From positions 1 through 18,922 of the forward strand of contig JAIKYM010000039.1 of NCBI GenBank assembly GCA_024683115.1: 18,922 bases of DNA, written 5' to 3'. This document shows, one piece after another, positions 14,271 to 18,922 of this stretch. The DNA is from Bacilli bacterium (GTDB lineage: Bacteria > Bacillota_I > Bacilli_A > RF39 > UBA660). The notes beneath the pieces are model-generated. The model saw only the letters and a program-made list of their open reading frames with translations, had not been told where the DNA came from and did not search any database. Both the position numbers and the translations under genes were made by a program. Every line of letters starts with the position of its first letter. Position 1 is the first letter of the stretch.

Positions 14271-14297
14271 ATGAGACTGATATATAATATTAATTAA
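14271..14297 (+). CDS. Candidate leader peptide MRLIYNIN
   Basis: An eight-codon reading frame with one of the strongest ribosome binding sites in the window: AAAGGAGG at 14257-14264, 6 nt before the ATG. An 8-bp stem-loop (14289-14296 with 14304-14311) covers its stop codon, and a terminator-like hairpin follows about 90 nt later. A signal this strong in front of so short a frame suggests that the act of translating it regulates something downstream. No amino acid dominates the peptide (two Ile, two Asn), so its trigger cannot be guessed. The alternative is that the site belongs to a decayed gene. Confidence 0.4.
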   Translation: MRLIYNIN

Positions 14298-14385
14298 AGA
14301 TGATAATTAATTGATATTTCAATTTTATATAAAAAATAATAAACTTTTCATATAAACTCAAACCAATCTATATACTTTAAAACAC

Positions 14386-14413
14386 AGGAGGCATTTGTAT
14401 ATGTCTCCTTTTT
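14386..14413 (+). terminator. Terminator-like hairpin in the leader of the Spo0A-like gene
   Basis: AGGAGGCAT (14386-14394) pairs with ATGTCTCCT (14401-14409) over 9 bp with one G-U pair and a 6-nt loop, followed by TTTTT. The left arm is itself a perfect ribosome binding site and the right arm holds an ATG. The right arm (CTCCTTT) could alternatively pair with the AAAGGAG at 14257-14263. Confidence 0.65.
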
Positions 14414-14423
14414 ATTCTAAAAT
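14395..14423 (+). promoter_or_regulatory. Possible promoter of the Spo0A-like gene inside the hairpin
   Basis: TTGTAT in the hairpin loop (14395-14400), 17 bp, TAAAAT (14418-14423). Each hexamer is imperfect, but the spacing is ideal and matches the nested layout seen elsewhere in the window. It would give a leader of only about 12 nt. Confidence 0.3.
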
Positions 14424-14445
14424 ATTTCCGGGGTGTTTTGAGTGA
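14401..14445 (+). CDS. Candidate mini-ORF coupled to the Spo0A-like gene
   Basis: A 14-codon frame (MSPFYSKIFPGCFE) starts 9 nt after AGGAGG and stops with TGA at 14443-14445, overlapping the GTG start of the next gene at 14442 as GTGA. This is the classic arrangement for translational coupling. Its ribosome binding site and ATG are sequestered in the two arms of the 14386-14409 hairpin, so it could only be translated when the hairpin is open. It may also be chance. Confidence 0.3.
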   Translation: MSPFYSKIFPGCFE

Positions 14446-14783
14446 AGAATATGATTATCGAGTGTTTAGAGTTTTTAGGAACGTCAACTAAGTATATAGG
14501 ATATAATTATTTAGTTGATACAACACTTTTATATGAAAATGGTATAAGAAAGAATAAGAAGGTATTATTAGGTAAATTATTAAATGAGATATCTAATAAA
14601 TATAATACTAAGTATACAAGTGTTGAAAAAGATGAAAGGGTATGTATAGATGGTATATTTAGATATGGTAATATAGATAATATTAGTGTAGTGTTTAATA
14701 ATATATCTGGTTACTATGATGAAAGACCATCTCTTAAATTGTTTATTACTACACTTATTAATTATTTATATAAAGAAAAATAA
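14442..14783 (+). CDS. Orphan Spo0A C-terminal-domain-like DNA-binding protein
   Basis: In 113 residues the protein resembles the effector domain of Spo0A, the sporulation regulator, without its receiver domain. The match runs over most of its length: FLGTSTKYIGYNYLVDTTLLY (Spo0A: LG-xPxHIKGYxYLRxAI), KKVLLGKLLNEISNKYNTKYTSVEKDERVCI (Spo0A: LYPxIAxKYNTTxSRVERAIRHAI) and FRYGNIDNISVVFN (Spo0A: WSRGNIDxIxxLFG), then RPSLKLFITTLINYL (Spo0A: KPTNSEFIALIADxL). The Spo0A recognition helix SRVERAIRHAIE is changed to TSVEKDERVCID, so the DNA target, if any, should differ. The start is GTG 14442, with GGGGTG about 7 nt upstream; ATG 14451 is possible. The gene follows an unusual leader with two mini-ORFs and a hairpin. 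Confidence 0.75.
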   Translation: MKNMIIECLEFLGTSTKYIGYNYLVDTTLLYENGIRKNKKVLLGKLLNEISNKYNTKYTSVEKDERVCIDGIFRYGNIDNISVVFNNISGYYDERPSLKLFITTLINYLYKEK

Positions 14784-14784
14784 G

Positions 14785-14793
14785 TGATATAAT
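14785..14793 (+). promoter_or_regulatory. Extended -10 promoter of the small tail-anchored protein gene
   Basis: TGATATAAT (TATAAT 14788-14793) begins 2 bp after the preceding stop codon. AGGTGAT precedes the ATG at 14817. The leader would be about 17 nt. Confidence 0.5.
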
Positions 14794-14816
14794 TTCTTTA
14801 TAATATAGGTGATAAT

Positions 14817-15062
14817 ATGAATAATGATATAAATAAACCAAGACAATTAGCAGGCTTTGCTAAAGTTATACAAGTAGATAAAGATGGTAAGCCTATTCAA
14901 CAAGTAGTAACACAAGAGGTTAAAGAGAAAGTAAAAGAACAACCTAAAAAAGCTGATAAGAAGGATATAATAATAGTTATATGTTATATTATAGCTATAA
15001 TACTTTTATTAACGTTCTTAGGAGTTTATATATATTATTATGTAATGCCTAGAATTAAATAA
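14817..15062 (+). CDS. Small tail-anchored membrane protein
   Basis: The 81-residue product has a charged, Lys/Gln/Val-rich N-terminal half (about 1-48) and one strong hydrophobic helix at about 50-75 (IIIVICYIIAIILLLTFLGVYIYYYV), ending in MPRIK. There is no signal peptide before the hydrophilic part, so the N-terminal half should remain in the cytoplasm and the protein be anchored by its C-terminus. It has its own promoter and terminator between the Spo0A-like gene and cysS. I do not recognise the family; such small proteins often bind larger membrane partners, but nothing here says which. Confidence 0.7.
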   Translation: MNNDINKPRQLAGFAKVIQVDKDGKPIQQVVTQEVKEKVKEQPKKADKKDIIIVICYIIAIILLLTFLGVYIYYYVMPRIK

Positions 15063-15090
15063 CTCTTGTTGAAATAACAAGGGTATTTTT
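15062..15090 (+). terminator. Terminator before the cysS leader
   Basis: ACTCTTGTT (15062-15070) pairs with AACAAGGGT (15076-15084, one G-U pair) around a 5-nt loop, then ATTTTT. The -35 of the cysS promoter lies in this hairpin. Confidence 0.8.
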
Positions 15091-15097
15091 ATATAAT
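15069..15097 (+). promoter_or_regulatory. cysS promoter
   Basis: TTGAAA (15069-15074, five of six -35 bases), 17 bp, TATAAT (15092-15097). This is the best two-box promoter in the window. Transcription should start near 15104, so the leader to the cysS ATG is only about 83 nt. That is too short for a T-box, the usual control of cysS in this phylum. Confidence 0.65.
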
Positions 15098-15119
15098 ACA
15101 TTTAAAGGAAATGATTATT

Positions 15120-15158
15120 ATGTATACAAAACGATGTTGCCTTTCTATTTTGTATTAA
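15120..15158 (+). CDS. Candidate cysteine-sensing leader peptide of cysS (MYTKRCCLSILY)
   Basis: A 12-codon frame with two adjacent Cys codons (TGT TGC, 15135-15140) lies in the short leader of the cysteinyl-tRNA synthetase gene. AAAGGA (15104-15109) is 10 nt before ATG 15120; an in-frame ATG at 15111 is too close to that site. The two Cys codons end exactly where the left arm of the next hairpin begins (15141), so a ribosome stalled there for lack of Cys-tRNA would cover that arm. The stop codon lies in the hairpin loop. Leader peptides rich in the regulated amino acid are the hallmark of attenuation; that this one works so is inferred. Confidence 0.55.
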   Translation: MYTKRCCLSILY

Positions 15159-15174
15159 TTATAAAAATAGAAAG
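15141..15174 (+). promoter_or_regulatory. Hairpin between the Cys codons and the cysS ribosome binding site
   Basis: CTTTCTATTTT (15141-15151) and AAAATAGAAAG (15164-15174) form a perfect 11-bp stem with a 12-nt loop. The cysS ribosome binding site AGAGGA (15176-15181) begins 2 nt after the stem. There is no T-run, so this is not a terminator; if it regulates, it should do so by hindering ribosome access to cysS. Confidence 0.55.
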
Positions 15175-15186
15175 AAGAGGAAATAA

Positions 15187-16581
15187 ATGAAATTATATAA
15201 TACATTAACAAGACAAATAGAAGAGTTTAAACCTGTAGAAGAAGGTAAGGTTAAATACTATACATGTGGTCCTACAGTATACCATTATGCACATATAGGT
15301 AATATTAGAAATTACATAGGACACGATATACTACATAGAACTTTAGAATACTTAGGATATCAAGTAACTAGAGCTATGAACATCACTGATGTAGGACATT
15401 TAGCTAATGATTCAGATGATGGTGAAGATAAGATGATGATTGCTTCTCAAAGAGAGCATAAGTCAGCAATGGAAATAGCAGATTTTTATACAAAAGAGTT
15501 CTTTAAGGATTTCCAAAAGGTTAATTGTAAAATGCCTGATCTAATTAAACCAGCTACTGGTGAAATAGATATGTATATTAAAATGATTACTAAACTATTA
15601 GAAGATGGTTATGCTTATCAAGCAGGTGGTAATGTTTATTTTGATGTTACAAAAGTTAAAGATTATTATCAATTAACTAATCATGTACAAGATGAATTAG
15701 TTGTAGGTGCAAGAGAAGATGTTGAAGCAGATGAGAATAAAAAAAATCAAGCAGACTTTGCTTTATGGTTTACTACATCTAAATTTGAACATCAAGAACT
15801 TCGATGGGATTCACCTTGGGGTAAAGGGTATCCAGGTTGGCATATTGAATGCTCAGGTATCTCTATTAAATATTTAGGAGAACACTTAGATATACATGGT
15901 GGTGGTGTAGATAATATCTTCCCACATCATACAAATGAAATAGCACAAAGTGAATCATACCTAGGACATAAGTGGTGCAACTATTGGTTCCACAATGAAC
16001 ATTTAAATGATGAATCAGGTAAGATGAGTAAATCAAATGGTGCTATACTTACTGTATCTGTTCTTGAAGAACAAGGATATAATCCTTTAGCATTTAGATT
16101 TATGGTATTAAACTCACATTATCGTAAACAATTATTATTTACTTATGATAATTTGAATCAAGCTGAACAAACTTTAAAGAAGTTAAAATCAAAAATAGCT
16201 AGTATTAAAGATGAAGGTGATTTAGACGATGGTTCATTTAAAGAATATAATAATAGATTTATTGAAGCTATATCTGATGATTTAAATACAGCTAATGCAA
16301 TATCTGTATTATATGAATTATTAAAAGATGAACAAGTAAATGGTCATACAAAGTTAGATTTAGTTAATAAGTACGATAAAGTATTTGCTCTTAATTTAAT
16401 TGAAGAAAAGAAAGAATCAGAAAATGATGCTGAAATAATGGCTTTAATTGAAAAGAGAGCAGAAGCTAAGAAAAATAAAGATTTTGATTTAGCAGATTCA
16501 ATTAGAAATGAATTATTAGCTAAAGGAATCGAATTATTAGATACAAGAGAAGGAACAACATATAGAATTATTAACAGTTAG
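15187..16581 (+). CDS. cysS: Cysteinyl-tRNA synthetase
   Basis: CysRS joins cysteine to tRNA-Cys with ATP in the cytoplasm. The 464-residue protein has the normal bacterial length and all signatures: YYTCGPTVY with Cys27, HIGN (36-39), WHIECSGIS with Cys222, FPHHTNEIAQSES with His247 and Glu251, and KMSKS (279-283). Cys27, Cys222, His247 and Glu251 are the four expected ligands of the zinc that selects cysteine. The C-terminal end (AEAKKNKDFDLADSIRNELLAKGIELLDTREGTTYRI) is the usual tRNA-binding tail. The start has AGAGGA 5 nt upstream. A short leader with a Cys-codon peptide and a hairpin precedes it. It heads an operon with a YugP-type protease and a small membrane protein; the gap to the next start codon is 11 bp. 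Confidence 0.97.
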   Translation: MKLYNTLTRQIEEFKPVEEGKVKYYTCGPTVYHYAHIGNIRNYIGHDILHRTLEYLGYQVTRAMNITDVGHLANDSDDGEDKMMIASQREHKSAMEIADFYTKEFFKDFQKVNCKMPDLIKPATGEIDMYIKMITKLLEDGYAYQAGGNVYFDVTKVKDYYQLTNHVQDELVVGAREDVEADENKKNQADFALWFTTSKFEHQELRWDSPWGKGYPGWHIECSGISIKYLGEHLDIHGGGVDNIFPHHTNEIAQSESYLGHKWCNYWFHNEHLNDESGKMSKSNGAILTVSVLEEQGYNPLAFRFMVLNSHYRKQLLFTYDNLNQAEQTLKKLKSKIASIKDEGDLDDGSFKEYNNRFIEAISDDLNTANAISVLYELLKDEQVNGHTKLDLVNKYDKVFALNLIEEKKESENDAEIMALIEKRAEAKKNKDFDLADSIRNELLAKGIELLDTREGTTYRIINS

Positions 16582-16592
16582 GAGTGTTTTAT

Positions 16593-17270
16593 ATGGGATG
16601 GGAAGTAACAATTATATGTTATTTATTAATGCTTATTATTCCTTTATATGCATCCATTAAAGTTAGATCTGCATATAACTCTACTAAGAAGAAAAATAAT
16701 GAACTAGGATTTACTGGATATGATGTAGCTAAGAAGATATTAGATAGCAATGGTTTAACTAGTATATATATAGTAGAAGTTAAAGGAACCATGACTGATG
16801 CATATGATTCATCACGTAAGGTTTTAAGATTATCTTCTGAAGTATTTCATGGAAAGACCATAGCTGCTGCATCTATAGCTGCACACGAAGCAGGTCATGC
16901 AGTCCAAGATTATCAAAACTATAGTTGGTTTAAAAGAAGACATAGACTTGGACCTGTAGTATCACTAGGAGAAAAAATATCATATGTTTTACTTGTAGTT
17001 GGATGTGTAATAGGTTTATTAGATTTAATATATGCAGGTGTCATTCTTATGGGAGTAGGATTATTCTTTGAAATTGTTACTTTACCATGTGAATTAGATG
17101 CATCTAAACGTGGATTAACATTTATTAAAGATTATAATTTAATTCAAGATAAAGATTATAAATATGCTAAAAAGATGCTTAAAGCAGCTGCGTTTACATA
17201 TGTAGCAGCTATATTAACAATTTTATTACAAATGTTATATTATCTATCTAGATTCAGTAGGAGAGATTAA
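16593..17270 (+). CDS. YugP-family zinc metallopeptidase (membrane)
   Basis: The 225-residue protein matches the neutral zinc metallopeptidase family of Bacillus YugP. It has an N-terminal membrane helix (about 5-24), a KxxxxLGFTGYDVAKKILDSNGL segment, HEAGH (98-102) as the zinc and catalytic site, two or three membrane helices between about 130 and 163 and at the C-terminus, and LPCELDASKR (164-173), where Glu167 is the likely third zinc ligand. The active site is at the membrane; the substrates of this family are not established. ATG 16593 is chosen because GGAG lies 8 nt upstream, overlapping the cysS stop; an in-frame GTG at 16584 overlaps that site. The product is cotranslated in the cysS operon. 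Confidence 0.9.
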   Translation: MGWEVTIICYLLMLIIPLYASIKVRSAYNSTKKKNNELGFTGYDVAKKILDSNGLTSIYIVEVKGTMTDAYDSSRKVLRLSSEVFHGKTIAAASIAAHEAGHAVQDYQNYSWFKRRHRLGPVVSLGEKISYVLLVVGCVIGLLDLIYAGVILMGVGLFFEIVTLPCELDASKRGLTFIKDYNLIQDKDYKYAKKMLKAAAFTYVAAILTILLQMLYYLSRFSRRD

Positions 17271-17271
17271 T

Positions 17272-17691
17272 ATGAATAAACAAATAAAGATGTTATTAAC
17301 AATTATATTTGGTATAGTAGCTATAACAGTAGCGGTAGTATTAATATTTGTTTTTAAAGAAAGACAAAAGAAAGAAGAAAACAAACTATATAGTACTATG
17401 AATACTGTAGTTAAAGATTATTATAGAGATTATTACTATGTACATATTCTTGGAGATGATGATGAAACAAGAGTAAAGAATGCTAGTAATTATCCAAATG
17501 GTATTTCTTTAACATTAAGAGAATTAGCTAAATATAAAGTTAACAATGAAGATTCTATATTATCTCAATTTAAGAATTATCGTACAGGTGCAAATTGCAA
17601 CTATGATAAAACTAAAATAGTTATATATCCTGTTGAACCATATGGTAGGGAAGATATAAGAATAGATGCTAATATAGTTTGTGGATTTTAG
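17272..17691 (+). CDS. Small single-pass membrane protein with extracytoplasmic Cys pair
   Basis: The 139-residue product has a basic start (MNKQIK), one membrane helix (about 7-28) and a hydrophilic domain that should lie outside the cell. That domain contains NYPNGISLTLRELAKYKVNNEDSILSQF, then two Cys (about 119 and 137, in NCNYD and VCGF) that could form a disulfide, and PVEPYGREDIRIDANIV. The topology recalls pilin-like or secreted adaptor proteins, but there is no prepilin peptidase site. The start ATG is 1 bp after the yugP-like stop, with GGAGAG upstream inside that gene, so the two are translationally coupled. I do not recognise the family. Confidence 0.78.
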   Translation: MNKQIKMLLTIIFGIVAITVAVVLIFVFKERQKKEENKLYSTMNTVVKDYYRDYYYVHILGDDDETRVKNASNYPNGISLTLRELAKYKVNNEDSILSQFKNYRTGANCNYDKTKIVIYPVEPYGREDIRIDANIVCGF

Positions 17692-17694
17692 AAT

Positions 17695-17724
17695 AAAAAA
17701 TAGAGATTTATATCTCTATTTTTT
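17695..17724 (+). terminator. Bidirectional terminator between converging genes
   Basis: AAAAAATAGAGAT (17695-17707) pairs with ATCTCTATTTTTT (17712-17724) around a 4-nt loop. The A-run and T-run at the two ends allow termination from both the cysS operon and the minus-strand gene, whose stop codon at 17723-17725 overlaps it. Confidence 0.85.
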
Positions 17725-18472
17725 ATATTCTCTTTAATAGTACTTGTTCATTACTATCAACTACTTTATACAATTGAGTTGATATAGTATCAGATAATCC
17801 CTTGATATTAAAATCTTTATTTAATTCAGTTGAAGATTCTAATATTGATCTATGATATTCAGGGAATGATGTTTCATTAAATGGAGCATTGAATAAGCAA
17901 CTTACTTGATCTGGATAGACAGTTTCATGATGTGGTGTAATTAATACACGATCTAAGTGTCCATCATAAATGATTGAAGTAGCTGGATATTCTCTTCCAT
18001 TTTTTGCTACAAATGTAATACCACCTTCATCAAATCTCATAGTTATTAATGAATCATTTGATAGTAATTCAGGTGTTTTAATTCCTTGTGAGAATTGACT
18101 TCCTAATATTGAATCAACATCATAGTAAAAATGATTTAATTTTGAATCATTAATCTTATAAGCATCTGATTCAGGTAATACTAAGAATCTCTTTTCACCA
18201 TCTAATTCATGTGATATTTGAATTTGTTTTTTATGATCTTTTGTTGTTCTATCTTTTACATAATCATATAATTTTTTTATTACGCTTTCATTTCTTTCTA
18301 ATTCCATTTCAATATACTTATTCATTTCTTCTTGATATTGAAAGAAATTATAATCTTTTATATTTTTACCAACAACTTGGATATATTCCTTTAATGCTAG
18401 TAATTGATTTTTATTTGCTAAGTATTCTTTTCTAAAAGCTAGTAACACTTGTCTTAAATTATAAGCTTCCAT
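17723..18472 (-). CDS. Unknown soluble protein, possibly coiled-coil at the N-terminus
   Basis: The 249-residue protein has a helical, charged N-terminal third (about 1-90, with LLAFRKEYLANKNQLLALKEYI and EMELERNESVIKKLYDYVK) that may form a coiled coil, then a mixed region with strands (KRFLVLPESDAYKI, SLITMRFDEGGITFVAKNGREYPATSIIYDGHLDRVLITP). No signal peptide, membrane helix, or catalytic motif is evident. AGAGGG precedes the ATG on the minus strand. It has its own promoter and converges on the cysS operon. I do not recognise the family. Confidence 0.78.
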   Translation of the reverse strand: MEAYNLRQVLLAFRKEYLANKNQLLALKEYIQVVGKNIKDYNFFQYQEEMNKYIEMELERNESVIKKLYDYVKDRTTKDHKKQIQISHELDGEKRFLVLPESDAYKINDSKLNHFYYDVDSILGSQFSQGIKTPELLSNDSLITMRFDEGGITFVAKNGREYPATSIIYDGHLDRVLITPHHETVYPDQVSCLFNAPFNETSFPEYHRSILESSTELNKDFNIKGLSDTISTQLYKVVDSNEQVLLKRI

Positions 18473-18498
18473 TTTTATCCCTCTTTCGTGTATTTAAT

Positions 18499-18527
18499 AT
18501 AATAGCACTAAGTAAGTAAAAATACAA
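18499..18527 (-). promoter_or_regulatory. Promoter of the minus-strand unknown gene
   Basis: On the minus strand: TTGTAT (plus 18522-18527), 17 bp, then an extended -10 TGCTATTAT (hexamer plus 18499-18504). It lies directly after the terminator of the PrsA-type gene. Confidence 0.45.
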
Positions 18528-18528
18528 A

Positions 18529-18552
18529 TAAAAAAGAGGTTTTAAACCTCTT
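18529..18552 (-). terminator. Terminator of the PrsA-type gene
   Basis: The palindrome AAGAGGTTTTAAACCTCTT (18534-18552) with an A-run on its left, which is a T-run when read on the minus strand, ends the minus-strand gene. It starts in that gene's stop codon. Confidence 0.82.
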
Positions 18553-18922
18553 ATTTTGTATTAGCTTGTTTATTTAAATATCTATTATAGAATTCTTCTA
18601 ATTCTGAATCATTAATCTTTAAACCATATTTAGTTCTAATACTGATTAATGCTTTAGCAGATAGTGTAGTATCACTTGAAGTTTTTTCAGTTACTAACTT
18701 ATCTAAGATATTTGCTTTTTCATCTTCTAAAGAATTCTTTTCGTATTCTTTAGTCTTTAAAATAACATGATATCCAAATGAAGATTTAACAGCACCAGAT
18801 ACTTCATTAACCTTTAATGCATAAGCAGCTTTAGAGAATGCTTCATCCATTTCAGTATAATTATATCTTCCTAAGTTTTGATATGTTACAGAAGTGTCAC
18901 CTTGATACTTCTTAAATGCATC
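18551..18922 (-). CDS. PrsA/SurA-type foldase, C-terminal part (cut by window edge)
   Basis: The frame is open to the window end, so these are the last 123 residues of a longer protein. The visible part covers most of a parvulin (PpiC) prolyl isomerase domain: YQNLGRYNYTEMDEAFSKAAYALKVNEVSGAVKSSFGYHVILKTKEYE, in which GR-Y...EMDEAF.KAAYAL..NEVS..VK..FGYHVI is the usual order, followed by the helical C-terminal part of the protein (LEDEKANILDKLVTEKT...LKINDSELEEFYNRYLNKQ). In Bacillota such proteins are lipoproteins that fold secreted proteins outside the membrane; the signal and lipobox would lie beyond the window. The terminator follows immediately. An in-frame ATG at 18850 is internal, not the start. 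Confidence 0.88.
   Translation of the reverse strand, partial: DAFKKYQGDTSVTYQNLGRYNYTEMDEAFSKAAYALKVNEVSGAVKSSFGYHVILKTKEYEKNSLEDEKANILDKLVTEKTSSDTTLSAKALISIRTKYGLKINDSELEEFYNRYLNKQANTK

Noticed and set aside
15061..15186. A T-box riboswitch upstream of cysS, as is usual in Bacillota.
   Set aside because: Only about 83 nt lie between the likely transcript start and the ATG, and neither the T-box consensus nor a terminator/antiterminator pair is visible.

Overview
The window is AT-rich, densely packed bacterial DNA that uses the standard bacterial code (TGA ends the gene at 5673 and Trp is TGG). Strong GGAGG-type ribosome binding sites, U-tailed terminators and the gene content (PrsA, PrsW, YugP-type protease, TrmB, a Spo0A-type DNA-binding domain) point to a low-GC Bacillota, most likely an uncultured gut Bacilli lineage. 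The taxon is an inference; nothing here fixes a genus.

Layout. (1) 1-4545: surface-glycan genes. These are the end of an unrecognised protein, a broken LTA-synthase/sulfatase-type gene, a dolichol-phosphate-sugar-synthase-like glycosyltransferase, then a unit with a sugar-kinase/nucleotidyltransferase fusion and a small flavin-type split-barrel protein. (2) 4558-7887: a transglutaminase-fold protein, trmB and a TPR protein. (3) 7898-10967: an unknown membrane protein, a protein with a degenerate HExxH motif, and a HerA/DUF853-like ATPase with a coiled-coil tail. (4) 10967-14184: PrsW-type intramembrane protease followed by two paralogous Tim44-like proteins; all three end in a four-cysteine zinc ribbon. 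(5) 14205-15090: a leader with two mini-ORFs and a hairpin, an orphan Spo0A C-terminal-domain protein and a small tail-anchored protein. (6) 15069-17724: cysS-yugP-small membrane protein operon, preceded by a short leader that encodes a peptide with tandem Cys codons. (7) 17695-18922, minus strand: an unknown protein and the C-terminal part of a PrsA-type foldase.

The best candidates for something undescribed are the Cys-codon leader of cysS (a probable cysteine-sensing attenuator in place of a T-box), the orphan Spo0A-like regulator with its structured leader, and the PrsW/Tim44/zinc-ribbon membrane cluster. Intergenic regions are extremely compressed: promoters with TATAAT boxes, often extended (TGnTATAAT), lie inside or right next to the terminators of the preceding genes, and leaders are mostly 10-40 nt. 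I saw no tRNA, rRNA, CRISPR array, insertion sequence or prophage gene.
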